Shown here piece after piece: positions 24,520 to 35,554 of a stretch of 64,000 nt of DNA. Each line of letters starts with the position of its first letter. Position 1 is the stretch's first letter. The DNA comes from Rhodocollybia butyracea (Eukaryota; Basidiomycota; Agaricomycetes; Agaricales; Omphalotaceae). The notes under the pieces are model-generated. The model saw only the letters and a list, made by a program, of their open reading frames with translations, was not told the DNA's origin and made no database searches. The stretch spans positions 1-64,000 of the forward strand of contig JADNRY010000323.1 in the NCBI GenBank assembly GCA_015501585.1. The letters run 5' to 3'. The translations under genes were made by a program, and so were the position numbers.

Positions 24520-25140
24520 AGTAAAGGGAAACACTCGGTTGCTTGCTCGGTTGCATGTTCAATATCTTCAAGATTGACGGCCACACGCTCAAACCTAATG
24601 TTTAACAGAATAGATAGAGTTCAAAGTATCTCCTAATGGGTTATCATTCAGTGGCTTTGTTTATGAATCTCCTCCGGATCCCAGTCGTCAATAGGTCGAA
24701 GATATAAATAAACAGGTGCTGCAACGCTGTTTCTCTTCCCTTTCCTCCAGGGCTTGGAACCTGTTCATTTCCGATCGGATGCTAAAACACTTGTTCTTGT
24801 TCTTGTTCGAGAATGTCACTGTCCTTGTTCTCGAGTGCGTTCTTGTTCTTGATGCGATTGTCCTTGTTCTCTTGAAACGTGAGAGAAATCACATGATCTA
24901 ATGGGTGAACGAGATGGAGTAGATCGTGTTAGATGGGAGAATCGGAGTCAATGGAGCGAGGGAGCTGATGATTTGACTCCACTAAGGGATGTCAATGTGG
25001 TTAGAGGAATGTACTGGAGCCGGCCAATGAGTCGACCGCAATGACCCCATACAGCTACCCGTCAACTAAAGGTAACACGTGTCCATGTAGTACTCAAGCT
25101 TTGTGCTGACCGACGCTACACTAGCTATCCTATGACAGTT
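24520..25140. other. 5' flank of NLR copy 1; no gene
   Basis: Microsatellite-like TTGTTCTTG repeats lie at 24790-24880. The segment 24590-24720 resembles the upstream DNA of the other NLR copies (CAGAATAGATA, GGTTATCATTCA-like words), so the duplication unit includes promoter DNA. No open frame is convincing. Confidence 0.4.
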
Positions 25141-25144
25141 CCAC

Positions 25145-25435
25145 CTTCCAACTCAAAATCAAAGACCAGTCTTTCCCGGATGTCGCCAATGATAAGAGAC
25201 CCAAGCTTGAGGGAGGACTACGAGTGGAAAGTCCAATATGTCTGCTCGTTGCAGTAGGTAAAGACACAACGGACGTCGGTACTGAAGACATGAAAGAATT
25301 CACCAGGATGGATCGAGAGGAGAGTACTCAGCGTGGAAGGCACCGTCGGACGGTCAAGTGTAGCATCAGAGAGTCCACCGAGTCCCGAGAGCTCTTCCAA
25401 GGTACACGGGTGAACAACAATCCGGGGTCGTAAGC
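25145..25435 (+). pseudogene. Relic Y, copy 1 (unidentified duplicated gene fragment)
   Basis: Words such as ACCAGTCTTTCC.GGATGT, GTAAAGACACA, GAGTCC.GAG.CTCTTCCAA, ACA.G.GAACAACA and GG.GTCGTAA recur in order at 48185-48370 and 54775-54990. One frame reads VESPICLLVAVGKDTTDVGTE, matching VAKDTADVT in the 54.8 kb copy. The family is not recognised. All three copies are broken. Confidence 0.4.
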
Positions 25436-25879
25436 TGGCGCACGATCATCTTATTCCGAGCACGCTTGCGTCGTGGCAATGGGCATACACTTTCGACTAT
25501 CGGAGCTGTAACGCGATCCCGACTCTCTACACATAAACTTAACCAGTACGCAACAACCTCTGTGTGTCATGAACAGCCCTGTTGATATTATGGATGTCAA
25601 AGCAGCAGAGCATAGATATAAGAGCACAACGACAGCAAAACAGACTATATCATCTCATCCGATTCCGTACCGCGATTCCGCACCGCCTAAACATAATGTC
25701 GCTCCATTCGCCGAGAACGATTGACGTCTACGCACAGAGTGTAGGGATACATCTGCAAAGGGAAGGTTGCCTTTCGTTCGGTATATACAGAAAAGGAAAG
25801 AGAAAAAACTGACCGGAGGTTCAAGCTCAGCGCTCCGGCCATAGGTCCCGTAGTCGTTACGATCTTCATATCTATGAAT

Positions 25880-26506
25880 CGACTGTATCGGTTTCGGTCA
25901 TGAGTAAATACGGGATCCTAGCTGTCGCGCCCGGTAGACAACCGTCAGAGCCATGCTTAGTTAGAGCATTTTCAGGTCCGTTACTACCATGAAACATATA
26001 CATTTTCTTGGTAGTTGCAAGTGAAATTTGGCATTAAAGCACCGGACGGAGAAGATCTTTGCAGAGAATTCCGAATCCTGGTATAAAAGAGAGGTGGGTT
26101 ACGTTGTTGAATTTTCCACAGATGAATTATTGGCGTTCGAACCAGTGGGTGAAGAGCGTGCAACGTGATGGTGCTCAAGAAACATCGCGTTGGAATGTTG
26201 ATAGAAAGGTGGCAAAGCAATGGAGTCCAATTCTGCGCCGTGTGAGGAAGATGTAGCGTTTGAGAGAAATGGGTTATAGGAGTAAGGATCAGCGGCTGCT
26301 CTAAACCACGAAGGTATGATTTGAGCGTTGGGAAGACTTGTATCGGCATTCGAACCGTATGGCCCTGGTCTGAATGTGAGAGGTAACGGAGTTGTCATCA
26401 CTGAGCCGAGGAAAGACAAAGATAGAGAAGGCAGTCGACCATGGTCTATCTTCGAGGTTATCCAGTCACCGTTCCCTAGATTAATTCTGACCGCTTGGCC
26501 TAACAA
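25880..26506 (-). pseudogene. Relic X, copy 1 (unidentified gene, minus strand)
   Basis: A 135-codon frame (26506-26099) starts MLGQAVRINLGNGDW and contains PYSYNPFLSNATSSSHGAEL and MFLEHHHVARSS. It is followed in other frames by SFIPGFGILCKDLLRPV and FHGSNGPENAL. The counterpart at 55830-56347 has SFIPGYSPQALSPLP, then YGACFYEGNGIYGLYGSG, ending FPHDHETEADLHI, and FFFEKHHVASSSS. The Gly/Tyr-rich tail is shared. I do not recognise the protein. Both copies have frameshifts, and copy 1 has internal stops in the tail. Confidence 0.4.
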
Positions 26507-27176
26507 AGATGAGAACGAGGATGATTTAGACCAGAAAATTCACGTACAGATACCCAGTCCAGAGCTCCGAATGCCTGGGATACGAAAGGATCGACGCGGG
26601 GTTAACCTCGACCCAACCGAATGAATAATTCGAGAATTCTAAGATAACTGAATTAGCACCTGACTGTCATGCACCTGAAGGCATGCAGAAACCAACCAGT
26701 GTATGCGAGCGAGCTTCAGTCTTGTTTAGCGTAAAGACATATCCGATGCGGCGTGACACGTTCACGAGTAAGCCACGGCGAACGCCAGATACGACTTATG
26801 TATGGTCGGTATCTCCCTGGTTGCAGTTTAAAAAGTAAGTTTATCGTAGTCTAACAGCAGAACAAAAACATACCTTAGCCTAAGCAGCCTCGTAAATTTC
26901 TCCAGCTTTAATCGAAACTCGTCCTATCTTGGCCTTGAGTACCTAGGAAGGATCACAGGTAGCCAGCACCAGTAGTTTTTGCCTGACTCTTGCACGGTTT
27001 GGACCCCATAGACATAAGAGTGTAACGTGTAAGTCTGGAGACATGGTAACTGAGGTCGAGGAAGCGAAGAGTCAGACAATAGGCGCTTGTACATCACATT
27101 GCCGAATTCAGTGATAAAATTTATGTATAACTCCAGACTCGTCAAGAGGCTCATTGATGAAGCTTGAAGCTTGACC

Positions 27177-27330
27177 GCCTAGGTACATCCGTCCCGGATC
27201 CTTCGCCACCACCACCTCAGCCGCTGACATTGACACGCTCATCGTCATCCCCGAGTCTTTCTAGCACTACATCCTTGCATTCACCTGGAACTTCCGCATC
27301 TTTATCTGCAGGCATAGCAGTCAGCACTTC
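27177..27330 (+). pseudogene. Relic of an NTF2-like/flavin-monooxygenase gene, copy 1
   Basis: One frame gives LGTSVPDPS and the next AADIDTLIVIPESF, TAG at 27262, then HYILAFTWNFRIF. The pattern PESFW.DIL.FTWDFR is characteristic of the NTF2-like domain that precedes the FAD-binding domain in many basidiomycete flavin monooxygenases. Only this domain is present, with a frameshift and a stop. Three other fragments lie at 46988, 54020 and 56745. Confidence 0.5.
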
Positions 27331-27580
27331 TTCAAAGACCGTGACCATTTATCCCTTTCAACCCACACTAGGTAGCTTGTAACAGCAGTGTTTCTTCGAT
27401 TCTGGTTGAACCCGTCAGCAAGAACGTTACAAACACATTGATAGGTACTTGCGCCTATGTGTACGCGTGTACGGACGGATTCGAATATATACATACTAAG
27501 TGCCCAATGCTCATGTACAACACCTGTAGGCTGCTAGCTAAGTACTGTGACTTTCTGTACATGTTTGGATTCATTACTAA

Positions 27581-30500
27581 CTAGTCACTGCCACTGGTAC
27601 CGGTATCTGATCCCCAGTCTGACTCAGCTATACCCACTGTTTCATAATCCTCTTTTGCACCAAGGAGCTCGAGGGCTTCCATCTCCTCAGAGTCAGGTTC
27701 TATGGAGGGATTTTCAAGTTTATCAAGGTAAAACTTGCATGCGCTTTGAAATGCTGGCGTATACCATGATCCTTGGAGCATTTCACAGTATCTGAGTGTT
27801 TCTGTGAATGCTCCCTGAGCATCTTCTGTTTGCCCTTTCTTCATCCAAACCCTTCCCAATTGGAAGAGTATCCTAGCAATGCCCAATGCGCCCCCATAAG
27901 CCTTGCTGCCCTCTAAGCCTTCCATTAAATACTCCACTGCCTTGTCATAGTCTCCTAGGGAGATGCATATCTGCCCAAGTATCTTAAGTCCATCATAAAC
28001 TCGATAACTTGTTTTTCTGGCTGCATCCAGAGTGATTAAACCCCATTGCTTAGCTTCATCAAAATTTCCCAAGTTAATATAGGTCCGTGTGAGCCACCGT
28101 GCACAGGTGGTTTGTTGTAGTGGCAGATTATTAGAAACGCAAAACTCCCAGGTGGTGGTCAGTTTTGAAATTGATTGAGCATCCCATTGAGTTACAAGCT
28201 TTATCTGGCACAGCGCTATGCCTGTTGGATCACCCAAAGATTGGTATTCTGCCAAGGCATCTTCCAGACTTCGATCATGCCGACCAGGGGTGAAAATGGA
28301 TATATCTCCAATGCAGTACAAGGCATCAGCAGCGCGTTTCGGTTCTGACACAAGTAAAAATGCTTCTCGGGCAAGACGAAACTGCTGTAGGGCCTCCTCA
28401 TACTGAGCAAGGCCCCTCAAATTCCGACCATTCCAATATAGTGCTTCTGCATACAATTTCTGATCTTCTAACTTTTTTGAGAGCTCCCAAGCATGTTGGG
28501 CAATCTCCACCCGTGGGCGAGTCTGATACTGGTGCTCTGACAGAACAAGGAGAGCCTGGATTATATCTGGAGCAGGTGCTGTAGTTTCCAACAGGATTCC
28601 TTGGAGATTTGCTTCCTCCAAGGAACGAGCATTTTTATGGGACAAGTAGTTGCTTTCTCCCAGGGATGCATTGTGCTTTTTGAGATATGCACATGCCATC
28701 TGGACTGTTGATTCCCGAGTATTTTCGGGAAACCGTTTAGGATCAAGGACATATCGGCGGATTACTGGGAGGACAACATAATTGTCAGCACGTTTCTCCA
28801 CCAAAGAAGTGTCAAGGAGGGTCCCTAGCCCCAAACTAATGGTTGCCTCTGGCATATCGCCCACCCACCACTGAGATAAGGCTTCCAATGTAGTCCCAAC
28901 AGGCAATAAGGCAAGTATGTCAAGGACTTTTGCTGCGCTAGGAGAGTCCTTCATGAGTTGACTTTGAACTGATAAGGTTATACAGATATCCATGCTCCGT
29001 TGGGCATCGCCACCAAGGTGCAAGAATGCAGTCCCTGCCTCTTTATAAAGCCCAAGAAGCTTTGTTGGCATGTATCCCATTTTCCTGCCAAGTTTTGCCA
29101 TCAGTGTTATGGCCAAGGGCATATGTCCGACTTCGTCAAGTAATGAGGAGAGCCCAAGGTCACTGGCTCCAGCTGGATGGATCTCAGAATAGATAGAAGC
29201 TGATGCTTTATTGTCTACAGCTTCCAAGTGGATGGATTCCCAATGGATACCATCTCCAGGGGGTTCAAATGATCGCATGGTGACCAAGAGAGCAACGTGC
29301 TGAAGCTTTGCAAGTTGCAAAAGGATCTCCAATACCTCTGCCTGGCTATGAAGATTCCAGGGGGTTTCAAAGTTGTCAAGCAAGAGAATAATGGGAGATT
29401 TCGAAGAATTTAGATCATGTATGATGTCCCGAAGCGGGTCTCCTGTATTGAGAGACACTCCAAGAGAATCATAAAGGGTATCCTTGAGCAAGGATACAGA
29501 AGTGGCCTTTACACAAGGTACCCAAACACGATTCCCCTCACCAAAATAATTCACAACAGAGGGGTGGTGGAGAACAGAGCGGGCTATAGACGTCTTTCCC
29601 ATGCCTCCAGGTCCTAGGAGGCAGATATGAGCCATAATGGTCTTCTGAGAGACCAGCGTGTGCACGAAGCCATCAACAATGGTGTCACGCCCAAAGAATA
29701 TATCTGGAGCAACCGGAATGACTCCTCGTCTGGGGCCAGAACTGATACCTTCCTTCCTTTCAGTGAGGATAGCTAGGGCAGTTTTCATACCTTTGACATC
29801 CTCCTGAATGTCACCCACAACCTCTTGAATGTCACCTACCACCTCTTGAATGTTATTCACAATGTGTGCATTCTGTGTATAAAAAGTAATAATCTGCCGA
29901 GAGAGATCCTCTCGAGCCTGCGCATCTGCAATCTGTTGTGCGAACTATGGGAACCAATGAAAAAAATAAGAAAATCTGTTTTCAAAAATCCGCTCACACC
30001 AAAGCTCTCCAATGCATTTGCTAGCCGTTCCACACATCCTTGTACTTTATTCTCGTTCAACCATCGAAACACTATCACCAGAAAAGCATTCTGCTTTGCA
30101 ATCTCATCCAGTTTAGACTGAATATATTCTAGATCACTAGTCGTAGCAAATCCCGCATAACAATCAGCTTGCGTACTCCAGATTTGGGAAAACACCCACC
30201 CCTGCAACTGCTTAATATATTTCTGTAATTTCCCTTCAATTTCATCGGCTTTCTTCCCCTTGAGTTCGTCGACCAGAATGAGTGTCAAGTTCTCGATCCG
30301 GTTCTTGAGGTCTTTTGCGTGTTTCAAGGTTGTATAGCCGTCCTAGAGGTAGTTAATGGTATGTGATCGATAGAAAAACTTTATAGCTAGTTGGACTTGC
30401 CTCGCATGTTTGAACAAGATTTTTCGCGAGTTTTATAACAATATCTACTCCCGGTACAGGTATTTGCTTTGCCGCTATGTCCAGGACTTCAAGAAACATC

Positions 30501-30723
30501 TTTCCCATCTCGCCCGCATATTCGCTCTTGCTCGGTGCCCCCAGATCGTCGTTGACATTTCGTACTTGTTGCTTTTGCAGTTCAATCGCCTGAAAGGTAC
30601 ATGTATGTCAGCTTGTAGAATATAATGATGTCTAGGACGGAATACACTTACAGGAAAAAGATCGTCGTCCGATGCAGCTGTCGCGGAACCACGTTTGGGC
30701 CAGCAAGGAAAGCAGGACATCAT
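27581..30723 (-). CDS. Intact fungal NLR: N-terminal helical domain, NB-ARC, TPR
   Basis: Five exons (30723-30652, 30589-30401, 30342-30200, 30136-29998, 29944-27581) encode about 968 residues. Residues 1-24 are MMSCFPCWPKR plus an acidic stretch. About 25-200 is a helical domain (FLEVLDIAAKQIPVPGVDI, LTLILVDELKGKK, SKLDEIAKQNAFLVIVF) like the MLKL/HeLo-like cell-death domain annotated in agaricomycete NLRs. A linker has three heptads (IQEVVGD twice, IQEDVKG) at about 213-233. NB-ARC shows Walker A GPGGMGKT (292-299), LLLDNFE (368-374), VTMR (402-405) and GHMPLAI (454-460). TPR-type helices fill about 620-930 (YAEALYWNGRNLRGLAQYEE, ISLGDYDKAVEYLMEGLEG). NLRs of this design sense non-self or damage and may trigger cell death; that role is inferred. 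Intron 2 is GC-AG. It is the only undamaged copy of three. Confidence 0.88.
30396..30400 (-). promoter_or_regulatory. GC splice donor of intron 2 in the intact NLR gene
   Basis: The minus strand reads TGCGAG|GCAAGT with the acceptor CTCTAG before GACGGC (exon 3 from 30342). Using the GC keeps CE-DGYTTL in frame and matches the other copies. GCAAGT after AG is the usual strong context for GC donors. Confidence 0.7.
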
Positions 30724-30739
30724 CGTAAAGCAAGGAAAA

Positions 30740-32530
30740 ATTTGGTTGCTCGATCAACTGCATGCTTTAATAATATCTTCAAAACCTCATGTTCAACAGA
30801 ATAGATACATAGGCTTCAAGAGGCTTCAAGGCATCTGCCATTGGATCATTCACTCTGTTCACTCCCGCTATCGATATTTACAATCAGTCCCTATAAAATC
30901 ATGATGAACTCTCACTCGTGTAAATCCTGCGGTGCGGACTGCTTGTTAGCCGCTTTTCTCCCTGTAGCGCTTAGAACGCCATTCATTTCCGACTAGTCAG
31001 ATGCTTAAACTACATGAAAATCTATATGGAAATCTTGTTAGTAGAGATCGAAGACACAAATGATTAATGACAGCTTACTCGAGTCATGAATCCAAGCACC
31101 GGGAGTTTGGACTCATACATACTACGGTAGACCGTCCATTTTTTCTTCGAAGACACTTTCTCTACCGCGTACCGGATAACTGCGTGAAGATCAGTACTGA
31201 ACGCCGTTTTGGCTTTGAACGTCAGGTCAGCAGAGGAGTTTGCTGGAAACGATATCAATCAAGACCAATATCATACCGGAAAAAGTAAACGTAAACTTCC
31301 CCAGTTTCTGGGCAACACTCCGTACATTGATATGGTATGGATTGGCGGTTGAAGACAACAATACCACACTCCTTCGGCGTTGCGGTTCGCATCAAAATCA
31401 TCTCACTCACAAATCGATCCGTAGACCGCGTACTGGGGGCCTTTCGCTATCACCGGGCTTGCCTTCGCAATCATGAGTGTCACGGCCATCCCCGCATGTT
31501 CGCGCGCTAAAGCAAAACTCCGATAAGTTGCAATGAGGATATTCAGGTTTAAATACATAACGTATGCGCCGGGTAGCCCAGATCAGTTGAGAACAAGATA
31601 GAGTGGATGAGAGTATTGTAATCAAACCGAGGGAGTTGATTTGACTTCATCCATGAAGGGATGCTGAGGCTTGAGGAATGCGCTGGAGACGGAGATGAGT
31701 TGACAATGATCCAGATGTTTATTATCTTTGACCACCACCATCAAATAAGCGCCAAACCCTAAACGACGTTAACCTCGAAGAAAACGAGTGAAAACGGTAC
31801 GGTCATAGTTCTGAGAGCAACAAAAATAGGCCTAGCTCCTTGCGCAAAGCCAAAAATATAAAAGTCCTGTAAAACAGGCGTATTCTGCTTGTGTTTCTGC
31901 ACGGGTTATATCATTATGATACAAAATTCTCGTTACATATTACTTAGTATTCGTTGAATACTGAAAGATTATCCATCCTACCCAAGAAATCTCCTGTCTG
32001 TTCTGCTATGCTGCTGTCTCACCCGTTAGCACTACGTTGAATAACCACTCATTCTAAAAGTAAAATTTTCCAACCAAGATCTCACGTGCCTATCGATTAT
32101 CGACTATCGATGGCTCGTTTCCGGCCCGCCGCTTCCTACACATATCTCTCTAGATCTGTTCGCCTCTGGCAACCCATCCGTTCTCTGAGACACCCTTAGG
32201 TATACTTTGGTAAATTACCAACGCCGTTAGTACGCCGTTAACTCTTATGCTGAAACTTTCCGCAATCCCACCAATCAGAAATTCCAAGATTTCAGTCAAA
32301 TTGCAGTTAAAAGTCAGATGACAGCAACATGTATCGAAGAACTTATCATTGCATGGGCAGTCTGTACATATAATATGAATTTTGCATCACGAGCCTGTGG
32401 CTCCATGTAATGCAGAGTGGGTGAGCGAAGTAATGTAAGTCCTGTGTGTCAACAGACGGCTCGGGCGCTTACCCTCGCTTTGGCCGGTCAAAGCAGTTCG
32501 ACCTCAGTTCATTATGGCTGCGCTCGTTCA
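30740..32530. other. 5' flank of the intact NLR gene and DNA up to the gypsy element
   Basis: The segment 30790-31170 is related to 53550-53820 upstream of NLR copy 3 (CAGAATAG, GGCTTCAA, CCGCTAT.GAT.TTTACAATCAGTC, GACAGCTTAC and GTTTGGAC in the same order), so the duplicated unit included the promoter. From 31180 to 32530 no gene is supportable. GGGTGAGCGAAGT near 32427 is inverted at 42797-42810 on the other side of the gypsy insertion. Confidence 0.4.
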
Positions 32531-32536
32531 CAGCGG

Positions 32537-34440
32537 TGAAGTAAGGAGATTTGGTCCAAGCGAGGACCGGTGGGGATACCTAGTCGGGATCTACGAAAGA
32601 GTTAGCGTGAAGAAGAATAGATAGACTTAGCTATCGGAATATGGTCTTGTAGTCCGCCGTCTCTAGCGGTTATGCACACGTAGTAGAATTGAAGAAAAAA
32701 AGAGTCCCTTTCATTACTGTATCTACCTGTGATATATACAGGCTGCCACGCGTGCTCGTACGTCGCCTGACTGTATACATGTGATGTGTATAGGTAGGAT
32801 AAAATATTTAGAAGGAAAATAGTCCGAAAGAATTGAAATACCTCCAAGTATGCGACTTTAAGGCTCTGCTGCATGGCGCGGGTAACACGCTTGACTAGTA
32901 AACTAGATCTCCCGCCTACGACCATCAACGGGGACAGGAGAGGTTGCCAGCCTCAACGTTGCGATCTAGGCGTGTACCGACATCCGCCGCATTCACCGTC
33001 AAGGCACGAAACCCATCGGATACGGAAAGGAATAATGATCAAGCAAATAAATCAACGGAAAAAGGATGATAAACATACACTGCTGCACAGGATCATAGAA
33101 AATTATTGAAAACTCACAGCATTGAAAATGTTCTGATATGTTTTTAGAAATATTTGCCAAGTGAGCCGGGCGATTATTCTTGAAATCTTTTGTTTTCAAA
33201 AAATTATGCGCATGTTTTGAGAAAGATTTGAAAACGTTTTGAGAATGAAGTAAAAGTTGATGGCCTCATTCCTTCCTCATGTGATGGAAGAGCGGGGCTC
33301 CCGGCTCCTTGTATATTCTCAGAATCGCACACAAATAAAGATATAAAGATGTATTATGCCAAAAAAATCTAAGTATGTAGCCTACAGCTTGGCAACCTGG
33401 ACTCCTCAGTTGGACAACTTGAAGCCTGAGTTTGAGCTTGATTACGTTGAAGAACGTTGAAGAGTGACTTGGTGAACGTTGACGTGGCAGCCTTGACTTG
33501 AAAGGCAGAGACATTGAGCTTGAGTGCTTGAGCTTGCATACGGTCGGCCTTGAACTGAATAAATCAACCTTGATACTTGATACTTGAGACGAGTGCTTGA
33601 GTGCTTGAGCTGTTGCAAGAACAAGACTTGAGGGGAAAAATTTTGCGACAAGTTCGGCAGTGATGGTTGAAGTTGAAGGGGGGAGTCATCAACAAAAAAA
33701 AAACACGCGCTCTTATTTAAAAGGCTCACGGCGGCCGTACACCGCACGCGTTGAGAGAAGGTCTCGTGAGCGCTGAAACTGCAGCCTCAATGATTTCTCA
33801 AAAATATTTTTGATAAATCTTGAAAAGATGAAGCTTAGTCAGTTTTTGTGCTTAGAACTTACCAAAATTACAAAAATATCGGGATTTATGGAAACATTAT
33901 TGATAGTTTCTCGAAAGCCAAGTTTCAAACTTTTCTGATCCGAGTATTTGTCGAAAATTATAAACCTTGCATGCAGCAGTGTACGATACGCCGATATAAA
34001 ACCGAACCGCTAAAACTGCTACGCCCCTTCCGTGACCAAACTAAGCCGTAGAATCCATAGCGAATATGCTGGGGGTGCCGTAGAAATATTATAAGTTGCT
34101 GGAATACTTCAATAGGCGAGAGGAGATAAGAGGAGATCGGGAGGGCGACAATTTGAAATGGTGTGTATCAGTGATGTTGAACGGCCGTAATCACCGAGCT
34201 GTATTCGAGTTATTCGTATGCCGGTTTGTCGTTGTCCAGATTATGAGAGAAGGAAAGAGAAAAGAGAGAATATGGAGGTGGGAGTAAGAAAGGAAGAGAG
34301 GGAACGTGTGAAAGGAACTGAAACGAATTGATAGTTTTCGATGTGTAAAGCGATTTGTAATATATATGTATGTAAGTATAATGTACTGGTAAACGGCGTA
34401 TAAGGATGTGTAGCTACCGACGGGGCAGCTACCACTTCCA
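32537..34440 (-). repeat. 3' LTR of the gypsy element, interrupted by a 904-bp element
   Basis: It is colinear with 41775-42772 apart from one insertion of 904 bases plus a duplicated TA; 1904 minus 998 is 906, so no other indel exists. Substitutions: CG/CA near 32595, CA/CG near 32846, TG/CG near 32873 and 32960, GG/GA near 33065, one transversion near 34070, and CG/TG near 34207. Confidence 0.9.
33078..33981. mobile_element. 904-bp TA-flanked element nested in the LTR
   Basis: The other LTR shows the empty site CATACGATACG; here it reads CATA, 904 bases, then TACGATACG, so TA is duplicated (33076-33077, 33982-33983). The ends are CACTGCTGCA and, inverted, the same ten bases. TA duplication and a short TIR suggest a Tc1/mariner-type non-autonomous element. 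The inside is AT-rich at both ends, with a TTGAGTGCTTGAG-type low-complexity block at about 33480-33640, and has no transposase-like frame. Confidence 0.85.
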
Positions 34441-34454
34441 CAGAGGGGGGTACT

Positions 34455-35255
34455 TTAGATTCCGACCCCGGAATCCCTCAAAGAATCAATAGAAGAGACA
34501 GAAGAAGGAGGAGAGTTGTGAAGAATCTCGAAAAGAGTAGTAGTATCTTTGATAGAAAAATGTGAAAGATGAGAAAAGTAAGGGATAGAATTGTAATGTT
34601 TGAGTACAGCAGAAGCGCGTACCAACGAATCCAAATGCCATAAGTCAAATGTATCACGCACCAGATTCACCAGACGCTCGGGAGTGCATAGCGACCAGTT
34701 GATATCGCCGATTTGTTGTGGAAGCATGATCATTGCCTTCCACTCGAAGTCAGTTGCGTCTTGACACACTTTCCTATTCTTCTTCAGGAGGACACCCTCT
34801 TCCGTGATGGTGAATTGGGAAGCCATATCGAGGAACCACTCGCGAGTCATTGGACCGTTCCGCGCACCATCAGATCCAACTTCTGGTATGTATCATTCCG
34901 GAACAACACCAGATCGAACTCCGGCCACTACTTCAGTCCAGCGGAGTTGGGTATCCCTAGCATAGACGATATGCACGGTGTGATTGTCAGGGTGTTCATA
35001 GACCCATCGGAGACCAAGGTCGATTGGATAACTTGTTGCCAGTCCAATGGGGTCAACAAAGGCGTCAAGAACGGGGTGAGTCGGGTCCGTCGAGCGAATA
35101 ATAAATGGTTGCTCTTGGATAGGCTCTATCTGGTACTCAGACCAGGGGTGAAAGCCTCGTTCATTGGGTATGTTGGATCGTCGAACAACGCGGCCAATGC
35201 GGGGTACAATACCTGAAGGTGGAATTGAAAATGGGGATATAATAGGAGGCGGCAT
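34455..35255 (-). pseudogene. Extra ORF between integrase and 3' LTR, one in-frame TGA
   Basis: From the ATG of MPPPIISPFSIPPSGIVPRI a frame runs 266 codons to a TGA or equivalent stop at 34455, broken only by TGA at 34895-34893 (VVPE*YIPEV). Segments include ERGFHPWSEYQIEPIQEQPF, DAFVDPIGLATSYPIDLGLR, LRWTEVVAGVRSG, MTREWFLDMASQFTITEE and DFEWKAMIMLPQQIGDINWS. I recognise no domain; there is no chromodomain, zinc finger or signal peptide. A 13-base TATATA run at 35315-35327 followed by a CT-rich leader lies about 60 bases upstream on the minus strand, so the ORF may have its own promoter. It ends a few bases before the LTR. It could be an accessory retrotransposon protein or captured host sequence. 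Confidence 0.55.
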
Positions 35256-35554
35256 AGAGAGAGATGATAGAATAGAAGAGGGGAAGAAAATAGGAAGACG
35301 AGATAGGAAAAGGAATATATATATATTACATGGATAAAAGAAAAGGCATAGGGTATAAGGAAAAAGCGAGATAATGATCACTCAGCGGTAAGCGGATGCA
35401 TGTCCGAATGGAAAAACCTCTTTAGCCGTGCCTGTACACGGTCCAGACGGAACGACGGGAGCTCATACTGTACAGAGCCAACTTGCTGCCAGGGTTGCGG
35501 AATTTTTGCGCGTAGAGTTTGATGTGTAGGTCTATAATAGAACAAACGGAGGCG

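Noticed and set aside
30137..30199. Continuous exon 3-4 of the intact NLR (63-base segment is open and in frame)
   Set aside because: The segment has donor and acceptor signals, is replaced by unrelated sequence in the paralogues, and breaks the protein alignment, so it is an intron.
32602..32928. 108-codon ORF present in both gypsy LTRs
   Set aside because: It is duplicated only because the LTR is duplicated; composition and position do not suggest a protein.
35255..35381. Transmembrane or signal segment at the start of the gypsy accessory ORF
   Set aside because: The hydrophobic stretch MIIISLFPYTLCLFFYP upstream of the chosen ATG is translation of a TATA-like run and CT-rich leader; the ATG of MPPPIIS is the better start.
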